From an uncultured Bacteroidales bacterium (GTDB taxonomy: Bacteria; Bacteroidota; Bacteroidia; Bacteroidales; UBA932): 64,000 nucleotides of DNA. This document shows positions 52,099 to 63,562 of this stretch, in pieces. The notes beneath the pieces are model-generated. The model was given only the letters and a program-made list of their open reading frames with translations. It was not told the origin of the DNA and ran no database searches. The stretch lies in assembly GCA_905235085.1 (NCBI GenBank), contig CAJOKD010000002.1, positions 1 through 64,000 of the forward strand, written 5' to 3'. Numbering within the stretch: position 1 is the first letter of the stretch; every line of letters starts with the position of its first letter. The translations under genes were made by a program, and so were the position numbers.

Positions 52099-53721
52099 AT
52101 GAAAAAGGTCCTTTCATTCATCATAATTATCCAAGCTTGCCTGATATCTTGTGAGAGACAAGGTCTTCATCAGCTCCTGAAAGAGATGGAATCTTCAATC
52201 TCCGTGTATCCCGACAGTGTATTAGCTTCAATAAAATCCATTGATACAACTACATTACGATCCAGGAAGGATAGGGCCAGATATTCATTGCTATATGCCA
52301 TGGCCTTGGATAAATGCTGGATTGACACCACGGATACCCGTGTCGTGATGCCTGCCGTGGATTATTTTGGCAAGCATGGTACGGCTGACCAGAAGTTGAA
52401 AGCATACTACTACCTCGGAATAGAGCAATTGAACGGAAAGGATTTCAGTGAGGCGATCGTGTCTTTCACGAAGGCAAAGGAATATGCCGGCCGGGCGACC
52501 GACGATTACCAATGCGGTTTGCTGTATGCTGCGCTTGCTGACACCTATACCTCCACGATGGAATATGCCGAGGCTACAGATTGCATTGAAAAGTCAATCG
52601 AATGTTTCAAAGCGTGCGGCAGGAATGATGTTGTGGGCCATTTGAGGCTCCGTAAGGCTCGGAACCTTGCCAATACCAAGAATTGGGATGAGGCAAAGGC
52701 TTATTATAAGGAGATCTTGTCAGATTCAACCATCGTCTCTCCTTTGAGGGAAAGCGTGGAGGCCGACTATGCAATGGTGTCAATCACATCTCCTGAACCT
52801 GATGATTCATTAGCGCTGGCTTATCTGTCAAGTGTTTATGCTAAGACTTGCAAGTTGGAGAATCCGAATCAATACGGAGCTTATGCCTATGCCCTGCAGT
52901 CAGCCGGAAGGTTGGAAGAATCGGAATCAATATTCCGGAAGATGTCTGATGCAGGTATGTCGGATAATGTTTATTACGATTATTGGAAGCATCGCGCATT
53001 GCTGACGGGCGGAGATGTCGAGCAGGCCTTCCCTTTGCTGTTGTCTTCGATGCGCCAGTCGGATTCGATTTCCGCGATTGCTTTTTCTGTTTCTTCAGCC
53101 AATGCCCAAAGGGAGTATCTTGAGTCAGTCAACAGGGATAAGGATCTCAAGATACGGGATCAACGCACGACTTTGATCATATATGTCCTTGTTTCTCTCA
53201 TCGCATTCCTGCTGTTGCTCTTCCTTCTGCAGAGAAGGAAGGCAAAACAGAAGGAAGAACATGAACGCATGGTCACTGTGATGGATTCTTTCGAGGGACA
53301 GGTCAAGAAACTTGAAAAGGAGAAGAACAGGGCAAAGTTCGCCTACCTGTCAGAACTCTATGAAGAGGTGTACGTCAAAACCGGAGGGAGCAAAGAGGCT
53401 TCGATGGAAAAGATGTATGGGATTCTCCGCGACAGGATCAGCACACTGGATTCGTCACCGGAAGCACAAGTTCGTTTCGAGAATATGCTTGATGAAGAGT
53501 CAGGCGGTATCATGAAGTCATTCAGAAAAGACTTCCCGGAAATGTCCGATTCCGACTGCCGGATGGCCGGCTACATATTCGCAGGTTTTGACAATACCAC
53601 CATTATGTTGTTGATGGATATTTCTTCGCTCGAAAACACCCGCACCATCAAAAGTCGTCTGAAGAGGCGGATCGGTAATTCTTCGGTAACCGACAAAGAT
53701 TCCTATCTCAAGTATTTCTGA
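52099..53721 (+). CDS. TPR membrane lipoprotein with cytoplasmic helix-turn-helix-like C-terminus
   Basis: 540 residues. Lipoprotein-type N-terminus (FIIIIQACLISC, Cys 18), TPR-like helical repeats about 60-330 (YYYLGIEQLNGKDFSEAIVS, LYAALADTYTSTMEYAEATD), a single membrane helix about 357-378 (LIIYVLVSLIAFLLLLFLLQ), a coiled coil (about 385-425) and a C-terminal region with DFPEMSDSDCRMAGYIFAGF then NTTIMLLMDISS and KSRLKRRIG, like a LuxR-type DNA-binding helix-turn-helix. Such one-polypeptide sensors are typical of Bacteroidetes; the sensor part is periplasmic and the DNA-binding part cytoplasmic. Target genes unknown; the next genes are unrelated unknowns. Confidence 0.8.
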   Translation: MKKVLSFIIIIQACLISCERQGLHQLLKEMESSISVYPDSVLASIKSIDTTTLRSRKDRARYSLLYAMALDKCWIDTTDTRVVMPAVDYFGKHGTADQKLKAYYYLGIEQLNGKDFSEAIVSFTKAKEYAGRATDDYQCGLLYAALADTYTSTMEYAEATDCIEKSIECFKACGRNDVVGHLRLRKARNLANTKNWDEAKAYYKEILSDSTIVSPLRESVEADYAMVSITSPEPDDSLALAYLSSVYAKTCKLENPNQYGAYAYALQSAGRLEESESIFRKMSDAGMSDNVYYDYWKHRALLTGGDVEQAFPLLLSSMRQSDSISAIAFSVSSANAQREYLESVNRDKDLKIRDQRTTLIIYVLVSLIAFLLLLFLLQRRKAKQKEEHERMVTVMDSFEGQVKKLEKEKNRAKFAYLSELYEEVYVKTGGSKEASMEKMYGILRDRISTLDSSPEAQVRFENMLDEESGGIMKSFRKDFPEMSDSDCRMAGYIFAGFDNTTIMLLMDISSLENTRTIKSRLKRRIGNSSVTDKDSYLKYF

Positions 53722-53884
53722 TCCTTCCGCTGTCCACTTTTATTCACGCTTCTCCCGGGACTTGTTTCGGTTTTCTTTACCACTATGACAATTCCTGGCC
53801 TGCAATGCCCTGGAAGAGGCTTTTTTCAATACCGTTTGTAAGCTTTTCATAGCCGAAGATACTCGTAGCATCGGCTATCTGACC

Positions 53885-53917
53885 TAATTTTGCAACAACC
53901 ATCACCTTGATGGTTGT
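53885..53917 (+). promoter_or_regulatory. -7 box and leader hairpin of the secreted-protein gene
   Basis: TAATTTTG (53885-53892) matches TAnnTTTG. It is followed by ACAACCATCA-CCT-TGATGGTTGT (53895-53917), a perfect 10-base hairpin at the expected start of the transcript. No TTG of correct spacing was found. The hairpin could stabilise the message or be an operator. The 230-base gap before the gene holds nothing else recognised. Confidence 0.5.
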
Positions 53918-53953
53918 CGTGTGTTGTAAAAAATCTTTATGAATTGAAAAGCT

Positions 53954-54673
53954 ATGAAACGATTATTGTTATTAACCTCCGTTTTACTTTTTGTTGCAGC
54001 CTTTGGTCAAGAGACAGAAAAGAATACTGTTGAAAGTTTCTTTGATTGGACTTATGATTTTTACGGTATATCATTAAAGCTACCAGAGGGTTATTCGGCT
54101 GAAAAGACGAAAGTGGTTTGGTCATATCGCCCGGAACTCCGACATCCTCTTGGAGGTATTTTTAGTGTAGCCGCAATCAGTCCAGATAGAAACTGCGTTG
54201 TTTTTTATCCGGAGGTCGTTTTCAAAATAATGACACGGGGACAGGATAATGTAGATGGGAGAATGGCGTTGATAGTTCGTGGCCTCAAGTATTTGACAGG
54301 GAAAGTGGAAACGGACGGTAAATATGCCGACCCTTATGACATTTCGTTCAATCCTACTGATTATATGACAACGATAAGCGGAAAGACTGTTCGCGAAGCA
54401 TTCAATGCTGATTATGTTTTCCTTTATGGATCAGACTTTGATCCGGCAGTTCTATCTTGTCCTACAAAAGGTTTTTCAATACCTTTCGATAAAAAGAAAT
54501 ATTCAAAATTGCAGCGTGTGCACATCGTAAAGGAAGGCGGCAGCAATTACGACCTGCTCATGCTTTTTACCGAAACCGGTTTTGAGAATCGCTGGAAATA
54601 CTTAGGCGACTTGTCAGGAACAATAATCTTCGACACAAAGAAGATTCGCCAGACTTGGGTGGTGGCCGAATGA
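53954..54673 (+). CDS. Hypothetical secreted protein
   Basis: 239 residues with a signal peptide (LLLLTSVLLFVAAFGQ) and no family recognised. The body is a mix of beta-strands (WTYDFYGISLKLPEGY, RMALIVRGLKYL, RVHIVKEGGSNYDLLMLF) with no catalytic motif. Codon use and base composition are clearly more AT-rich than neighbours (runs such as TTATTGTTATTAACC), in common with the TPR gene in front, so this 2.6-kb patch may be horizontally acquired. Confidence 0.65.
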   Translation: MKRLLLLTSVLLFVAAFGQETEKNTVESFFDWTYDFYGISLKLPEGYSAEKTKVVWSYRPELRHPLGGIFSVAAISPDRNCVVFYPEVVFKIMTRGQDNVDGRMALIVRGLKYLTGKVETDGKYADPYDISFNPTDYMTTISGKTVREAFNADYVFLYGSDFDPAVLSCPTKGFSIPFDKKKYSKLQRVHIVKEGGSNYDLLMLFTETGFENRWKYLGDLSGTIIFDTKKIRQTWVVAE

Positions 54674-54705
54674 TTGGGTAATCTTACCTGTCCGGCGGCA
54701 GTTGG

Positions 54706-54840
54706 CTGCAACGTTAGGGCGCATTTACCCGTATAGGGCTGCGAAGCAGCAAGCGCCCGATGTTGCTGCCGCTGACGCAAAGGATCCCCGGTCAGGCCGG
54801 GGATGACGATCGAGCCGGGTATGACGTTCGAGCCGGGGAT
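54706..54840. repeat. Dispersed hairpin repeat, copy 2, with extra units
   Basis: The same block order as 30011-30106: GCTGCAACG, AGGGCTGCGAAGCAGCAAGC, GCTGACGCAAAGGATCCCCG, then CCCCGG-TCAG-GCCGGGG ending in GATGAC. After it, two additional copies of the GAGCCGGG-type ending follow (near 54811 and 54829). It fills the gap before the PPC gene. Confidence 0.75.
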
Positions 54841-57596
<2,756 letters not shown>

Positions 57597-57655
57597 TTAT
57601 CTTGTGAAATCCAACTGAGCAATAACAAGCCGACCATTCATAATTTCAATACTTT

Positions 57656-60600
57656 ATGCACTCAAAACTTCTAAAACTGATCATCTGTGTCGCTGCGACC
57701 CTCTTGTGGGGCGGGGTAACCTGGGCGCAGACGAGGACGGTGAAGGGCCATGTCATCGCTTCTGATGACAACCAGCCTATAGCCGGTGCTTTCGTTATGC
57801 CGGAGGGCTACCCGAAAATCGGTACGACAACAGATCTTGACGGTAACTTTGTCCTCGACAAGGTTCCTACCGGTGCGAAGAACATCATTATTTCTTTCAT
57901 GGGCTATGAAGAAACCAAGGTGCCTGTGAAGGATTTCGTGAATGTGACCTTGTCACCGGATTCCGAAATGTTGGAACAGGCTGTCGTCACGGGTATGACC
58001 CAGGTCGACCGGCGTATCTTCACGGGTTCAGCCGCCAAACTGGACGCCGAGGATACGAAGATCAGCGGTATGGCTGATATTTCGAGATCCCTTGAAGGCC
58101 GTGTCGCCGGTGTCTCCGTACAGAACGTCTCCGGTACGTTCGGTACCGCTCCGAAGATCCGCGTCCGCGGCGCCACCTCGATCTACGGTTCCTCTAAACC
58201 GCTGTGGGTCGTCGACGGCGTCATTATGGAAGACATCGTGGAAATAGATGCTGAAGACCTAAGCTCGGGTGATGCCAACACGCTGATCTCTTCGGCGATC
58301 GCCGGTCTTAACTCGGACGATATCGAGAGCTTCGACATCCTCAAGGACGGTTCCGCAACCTCTATCTATGGTGCACGCGCAATGGCGGGCGTCATAGTCG
58401 TCACGACGAAGAAGGGTCGTGTCGGACACAGCTCCATCAGCTACACCGGGGAATATACCATCCGCCGGAAGCCGAGCTACTCGACTTTCAATATCATGAA
58501 CTCCCAGGACCAGATGGGTATCTACCAGGAACTGGAGCAGAAGGGATGGTTGAATTACGCTTCGACCGCGAACGCCTCGCAGAGCGGTGTCTACGGCAAG
58601 ATGTACGAGCTCCTCGGTACCTTCGATCCTGTCACGGGCCAGTTCGACATCGCCAATACCAACGAGGCGAAGGCAGCTTACCTGAGAGCTGCCGAGTACC
58701 GCAACACGGACTGGTTCGATATTCTCTTCAAATACAATGTCCAGCACAACCACTCCATCTCGATGAGCGGCGGTACCGACAAGGGCAACTACTACGCCTC
58801 TATGTCGGTGATGGACGACAAGGGATGGACCGACCAGAGCTCCGTCAGGCGTTATACGGCGAATATCAATTCCACGTACAAGCTTCTCCCGAACCTCTCC
58901 CTCAATATGATTGCCAACGCCTCCTACAGGCAGCAGCGTGCTCCGGGAACCTTGGGAAGTACGACGAACGTGGTCAGCGGCGAGGTCACCCGTGCGTTCG
59001 ATATCAACCCGTATTCTTACGCATTGAATACTTCCAGGACCCTCGATCCCGAAGTGTTCTATACCCGTAACTACGCTCCTTTCAACATCCTCTACGAGTT
59101 GGAGAACAACTATATGGACCTGGATGTAACGAACCTCAGGTTCCAGGGCGAACTGAAATGGAAGGTCTTCCGCGACCTCGAACTTTCCGCCCTCGCCGCC
59201 TCGAAGTATTCAGGCAGCTCCCGCGAGCACTACATCCTTGACAACTCCAACCAGGCACAGGCTTACCGCGCCGCCTATACGACGACAATCAGGGACAACA
59301 ACTCCTATCTGTATACGGATCCGGATATCCGTTACGCCCTGCCTGAATCGGTCCTCCCGAACGGAGGTATCTTCCAGAGGACGGACAACAAGATGAATGG
59401 TTGGGACTTCCGTCTTTCCGCGAACTATAACCACACCTTCGCCCAGGCGCACCAGGTGAGCGCATACGGTGGTATGGAGGTCAACTCCAACGACCGTCAC
59501 GAGACCTGGTTCCGCGGCTGGGGTATGCAGTACAGTATGGGCGAAGTCCCGAGCTACTACTACAAGGTCTTCAAGAAAGACGCTGAGAATGCGGCGGACT
59601 ATTACTCCCTGGACAATACCCACGAGCGCCGGGCCGCCTTCTTCGGCACTGCCAACTATTCCTACAAGGGCAGGTACAGCGTCAACGGTACGATGCGCTA
59701 TGAAGGATCCAACCGTCTCGGCCATTCCCGCACCGCCCGCTGGCTCCCGACCTGGAACGTGTCCGCCCGTTGGAATATCTCCGACGAGTCCTGGATGCGT
59801 CCACTCCAGCCGACTCTGAGCCACGCCGCCCTCAAGGCTTCATATTCCCTGACTGCGGAAAGCGGTCCGTCCTGGGTCACCAACTCCAACGCCGTCTACT
59901 ATGCACGCAATATCTGGCGTCCGGTCGTCGGTGATATGGAGACATCCATCGATATCTCCAGCCTTGCGAACCCGGATCTGACCTTCGAGAAGAAGCACGA
60001 GCTCAACATCGGTATCGAACTCGGTTTCTTCGACAACCGCATCAACTTCATCGCGGACTGGTACGACCGTAACAACTACGACCTCATCGGTATCACCAAT
60101 ACGATGGGTATCGGCGGTGAAATCACCAAATACGGTAACGTAGCAGCTATGACCTCCGGCGGTTATGAGCTTTCCCTCACGACTCAGAATATCCGGACCA
60201 AGAATTTCAAGTGGACCACGAACTTCATCTGGTCGCACTCCCATAATACGGTCACCAAGCTGACCACTTCCAAGAGGGTCATCGACCTCGTGAGGGGAAG
60301 CGGTTTCGCTATGGAGGGCTATACAAACCATTCCATATTCTCCATCCCGTTCGCCGGCTTGAATGAGGAAGGTCTTCCTACTTTCTACGGACCGGACGGG
60401 GAGGTTACCGTTACCGGCATCAACTTCCAGCTTTCCGACCAGGAACAGCTCAAGTACCTCAAGTATGAGGGCACTGCCGATCCGACCGGAGTCGGGTCAA
60501 TCGGTAACACCGTCGAGTGGAAGGGCCTCAGGCTGAATGTGTTCGTTACCGGTTCCTTCGGTAATGTCATCCGCCTCGATCCCGTCTTCCGCTCGAGCTA

Positions 60601-60997
60601 TTCCGACCTTTCCTCGATGCCGAGGGAATTCAAGAACCGCTGGACGGTTCCGGGGGACGAGAATATCACGACGATCCCGGTCATCGCATCCCGTATGCAG
60701 TCCTACAACTACAGCAATCTCAGCTATGCGTACAACGCCTACAACTATTCCGACGAGCGCATTGCCAGCGGTGACTTCATCCGTCTGAAAGAGATTTCGC
60801 TGTCTTACGACCTTCCGAAGTCTTTCGTCCAGAAGATGAAGATGTCGAACCTCTCTCTCAAGCTGCAGGCGACCAACCTCTGCCTGCTCTATGCCGACAA
60901 GAAACTCAACGGCCAGGATCCTGAATTCTTCAATTCCGGCGGTGTCGCCGTCCCGGTGCCGAGACAGTTTACGCTCACTCTCAAGATAGGTCTCTAA
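57656..60997 (+). CDS. SusC/RagA-family TonB-dependent transporter (second operon)
   Basis: 1113 residues: signal peptide ending TWAQ, carboxypeptidase-D-like domain (about 30-105, VKGHVIASDDNQPIAGAFVM), plug (PKIRVRGATSIYGSSKPLWV and ATSIYGARAMAGVIVVTTKK, about 110-260) and the SusC barrel to the C-terminal GL. First gene of an operon with SusD, a zinc metallopeptidase and DUF4302. Divergent from the GH97 gene. The neighbours favour a peptide or protein-derived ligand rather than a glycan. Confidence 0.95.
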   Translation: MHSKLLKLIICVAATLLWGGVTWAQTRTVKGHVIASDDNQPIAGAFVMPEGYPKIGTTTDLDGNFVLDKVPTGAKNIIISFMGYEETKVPVKDFVNVTLSPDSEMLEQAVVTGMTQVDRRIFTGSAAKLDAEDTKISGMADISRSLEGRVAGVSVQNVSGTFGTAPKIRVRGATSIYGSSKPLWVVDGVIMEDIVEIDAEDLSSGDANTLISSAIAGLNSDDIESFDILKDGSATSIYGARAMAGVIVVTTKKGRVGHSSISYTGEYTIRRKPSYSTFNIMNSQDQMGIYQELEQKGWLNYASTANASQSGVYGKMYELLGTFDPVTGQFDIANTNEAKAAYLRAAEYRNTDWFDILFKYNVQHNHSISMSGGTDKGNYYASMSVMDDKGWTDQSSVRRYTANINSTYKLLPNLSLNMIANASYRQQRAPGTLGSTTNVVSGEVTRAFDINPYSYALNTSRTLDPEVFYTRNYAPFNILYELENNYMDLDVTNLRFQGELKWKVFRDLELSALAASKYSGSSREHYILDNSNQAQAYRAAYTTTIRDNNSYLYTDPDIRYALPESVLPNGGIFQRTDNKMNGWDFRLSANYNHTFAQAHQVSAYGGMEVNSNDRHETWFRGWGMQYSMGEVPSYYYKVFKKDAENAADYYSLDNTHERRAAFFGTANYSYKGRYSVNGTMRYEGSNRLGHSRTARWLPTWNVSARWNISDESWMRPLQPTLSHAALKASYSLTAESGPSWVTNSNAVYYARNIWRPVVGDMETSIDISSLANPDLTFEKKHELNIGIELGFFDNRINFIADWYDRNNYDLIGITNTMGIGGEITKYGNVAAMTSGGYELSLTTQNIRTKNFKWTTNFIWSHSHNTVTKLTTSKRVIDLVRGSGFAMEGYTNHSIFSIPFAGLNEEGLPTFYGPDGEVTVTGINFQLSDQEQLKYLKYEGTADPTGVGSIGNTVEWKGLRLNVFVTGSFGNVIRLDPVFRSSYSDLSSMPREFKNRWTVPGDENITTIPVIASRMQSYNYSNLSYAYNAYNYSDERIASGDFIRLKEISLSYDLPKSFVQKMKMSNLSLKLQATNLCLLYADKKLNGQDPEFFNSGGVAVPVPRQFTLTLKIGL

Positions 60998-61010
60998 TAA
61001 TTAGCAAGTT

Positions 61011-62612
61011 ATGAAAATGAAAAAATATATTTTCGCTTTAGCATTTGCGTTGGTGGGCCTGGTCTCCTGCGATAAGTACCTGGATACGATGCCTGATAAC
61101 CGTACCGAGATCGATACGGAAGAAAAAGTGAAAGCTTTGCTGAAATCGGCCTATCCTACTCACTGGTATGTGACGGTAACAGAATATATGTCCGACCAGC
61201 TGGATGATATGTCCGCGGTCGTTTCCGGGACCCAGGGACAGTTCTTCCAGGATCTCTGGAACTGGAAGGACAATACCCTTTCCAACAACTCTTCTCCGAG
61301 GTATATCTGGTCTGATGGCTGGAGCGTCATCGCTTGTGCGAACCAGGCGCTTGAAGCTATTCAGGAAATGGGCGGTCCTTCCGTCAGCCCCGCAATCGCC
61401 GAGGCTTACGGCGAGGCGCTGATCTGCCGCGCATACGCTCACTTTATCCTCGTCAACGTTTTCTGCCTCCATTACGATCCCGAGCACAGTGCTACGGATC
61501 TTGGCATTCCTTATATGGAAACCCCAGAGAAAGGTCTCAATCCGGAATATGAGCGCGGAAATGTGGCGGATGTCTATGCTAAGATCGACGCGGACATCCA
61601 GGAAGGAATGAAGTATATCGGTGATACCTACGATGTACCTAAGTGGCACTTCACCCGCCAGGCCGCCTGCGCCTTCGCGACGAAGTTCTACCTCTACTAT
61701 AATAAATGGGATCTTGCAGTCAAGTATGCCGACGAGTGCCTGGGCTCTGCCCCGAAGAGCCTTCTGAGGGATTACGATGCCCTTCAGAGCAATACTTCGA
61801 GTCTGACGGAAGGCCGTACGATGTACAACAGTACGGACAACAAGTGCAACCTCCTGATGACTTCCGCCTACAGCAATCTGGGCAACACGACGTTCTACAA
61901 TTCTTCCGGTTCGAACAAGCACTATGCTTACACGAACAATATCGCACTGACTGAGGACCTGCTGGCTCCTCTCCCTTGGAAGACGACGGGCGTGGATAAT
62001 GCGGATCTCAGATTCCGTTCCCGCCGTTATAACAGCGGTTCATTGAGCTATGTCCTTCTCTGGAAGGTGTTCTATCAGTTCCAGACCACGAACCAGGTGA
62101 CCGGAACCGGATATGCTCGCGGTATATTCCCTGCCTTTACGGCAGATGAAACCCTGCTGCTCCGGGCTGAGGCCAAGATCCTGCTCAAGCAGTTCGATTC
62201 CGCCTGTGAGGACTTGAATCTCTGGGCGAACAACTTTTACGTGGTTTCTGAGGAAATCAAGATGACCCCAGCCAGCATCACCGAATTCGAGAACAGTATG
62301 GACTACTACCTCTGGGATAAGCCGACGCAGAAGAAGCACCTGCATCCTGCCTTCGCGATTGACGCCGAAGGTTCCGTGCAGGAAAGCATGCTGCAGCTTT
62401 GTCTCCGCTTCCACCGCGCTGAAAGGTGGGGCAACGGCGAACGCTGGTTTGATGTGAAGCGCTACGGTATTACTATCTACCGTCGTTTCTGCGATTCCAA
62501 CGGCAATATCGACCGCATCGAGGATACGATGGATTATCGCGATCCTCGCCAGGCCGTCCAGGTCCCTCAGGAGTGTATCGATGCCGGTCTTCAGCCGAAT
62601 CCACGTAACTAA
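61011..62612 (+). CDS. SusD/RagB-family surface lipoprotein (second operon)
   Basis: 533 residues. Lipoprotein signal (ALAFALVGLVSC, Cys 20), N-terminal SusD domain (KYLDTMPDNRTEIDTEEKVK), central helices (LICRAYAHFILVNVFCLHYD) and C-terminal block (RFHRAERWGNGERWFDVKRY). Lid of the SusC transporter, 13 bases upstream. Tight spacing to the metallopeptidase gene. Confidence 0.93.
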   Translation: MKMKKYIFALAFALVGLVSCDKYLDTMPDNRTEIDTEEKVKALLKSAYPTHWYVTVTEYMSDQLDDMSAVVSGTQGQFFQDLWNWKDNTLSNNSSPRYIWSDGWSVIACANQALEAIQEMGGPSVSPAIAEAYGEALICRAYAHFILVNVFCLHYDPEHSATDLGIPYMETPEKGLNPEYERGNVADVYAKIDADIQEGMKYIGDTYDVPKWHFTRQAACAFATKFYLYYNKWDLAVKYADECLGSAPKSLLRDYDALQSNTSSLTEGRTMYNSTDNKCNLLMTSAYSNLGNTTFYNSSGSNKHYAYTNNIALTEDLLAPLPWKTTGVDNADLRFRSRRYNSGSLSYVLLWKVFYQFQTTNQVTGTGYARGIFPAFTADETLLLRAEAKILLKQFDSACEDLNLWANNFYVVSEEIKMTPASITEFENSMDYYLWDKPTQKKHLHPAFAIDAEGSVQESMLQLCLRFHRAERWGNGERWFDVKRYGITIYRRFCDSNGNIDRIEDTMDYRDPRQAVQVPQECIDAGLQPNPRN

Positions 62613-62629
62613 ATCAAGGAGGAACGATT

Positions 62630-63550
62630 ATGAAAAAATATATAGTTTTTGCACTGGTTTCCGCCCTGTTCGCCGTAGCGTTCTCTTCCTGCCGGAAGGA
62701 TGAACCTCTCAGCAAGGACAGTATCATCACGATGGACGACTATATCCAGAATGACTTCGACAAGTGGCTGGAAGCGAATTACGTCAATCCTTACAACATC
62801 GTTTTCAAGTACCGGTACCAGATTGATGAGTCGAACCGTACATACTATACGATTCCCGCCTCTTACGACTGTGCCATCATTATGGCCCATCTCGTGAAGT
62901 ATCTCTGCATCGATTCGTATGACGAGGTCGCAGGCGTGAATTTCACCCGCCAGTACTTCCCGAAGATGTTCTTCATCATCGGGGAATGGGAGTACAACAA
63001 CAACGGTACGATGATCTTGGGTACGGCTGAAGGTGGAAAGAAGATCCTCCTCACGGGGGTCAACTGGATTCCAAAGGTGCTGGACGGAACGTTCAGTTCC
63101 AGCTATGATACCGCCCGGGGCTTGAACCACTACTATATCAAGACGATCCATCACGAGTTCACGCACATCCTGAACCAGACCAAGGACTTCCCGGTCGAGT
63201 TCAGCCAGATCACGCCGAACGACTATGTCTACAACGACTGGAGCAATGCACCGTACAATTCCGGTTATATGGAGAGGGGTTTCATCTCTTCATATGCCCA
63301 GCATTCCGACCGTGAAGATTTCGCTGAGATGATGTCCATCTACGTGACGAATACTCAGGAGCAGTGGGATAGCTGGATGGCGGATGCCGGTGATGCCGCT
63401 TACCTGATCACAGCAAAACTGGATCTTGTCAAGTCTTATATGCTAGGCACTTACGATATCAACATCGACCAGTTGAGGGCTACCATCCTGAGGCGTCAGG
63501 ATGAAGTGGCCGCCGGACAGGTCGACCTCACCTCTTTAACCATCAATTAA
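62630..63550 (+). CDS. Substrate-import-associated zinc metallopeptidase lipoprotein
   Basis: 306 residues. Lipoprotein signal (VSALFAVAFSSC). The zinc site HHEFTHILNQ (HExxH form) lies at about residues 181-190, followed by YMERGFISSYAQHSDREDFA, whose Glu or Asp may be the third ligand. Such lipoproteins follow SusC/SusD in Bacteroides peptide-import operons; Bacteroides SusCD complexes with peptide ligands and extra surface lipoproteins are known. Probably trims peptides at the cell surface. Activity is inferred from the motif. Confidence 0.85.
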   Translation: MKKYIVFALVSALFAVAFSSCRKDEPLSKDSIITMDDYIQNDFDKWLEANYVNPYNIVFKYRYQIDESNRTYYTIPASYDCAIIMAHLVKYLCIDSYDEVAGVNFTRQYFPKMFFIIGEWEYNNNGTMILGTAEGGKKILLTGVNWIPKVLDGTFSSSYDTARGLNHYYIKTIHHEFTHILNQTKDFPVEFSQITPNDYVYNDWSNAPYNSGYMERGFISSYAQHSDREDFAEMMSIYVTNTQEQWDSWMADAGDAAYLITAKLDLVKSYMLGTYDINIDQLRATILRRQDEVAAGQVDLTSLTIN

Positions 63551-63562
63551 GGAATAAGCGAT

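Noticed and set aside
51947..52100. Possible aromatic-codon leader peptide before aroB (reading F-W-A-Y and T-W-Y)
   Set aside because: The frame runs straight into aroB on the minus strand without a stop or terminator hairpin, so it lacks the parts seen for trpB.
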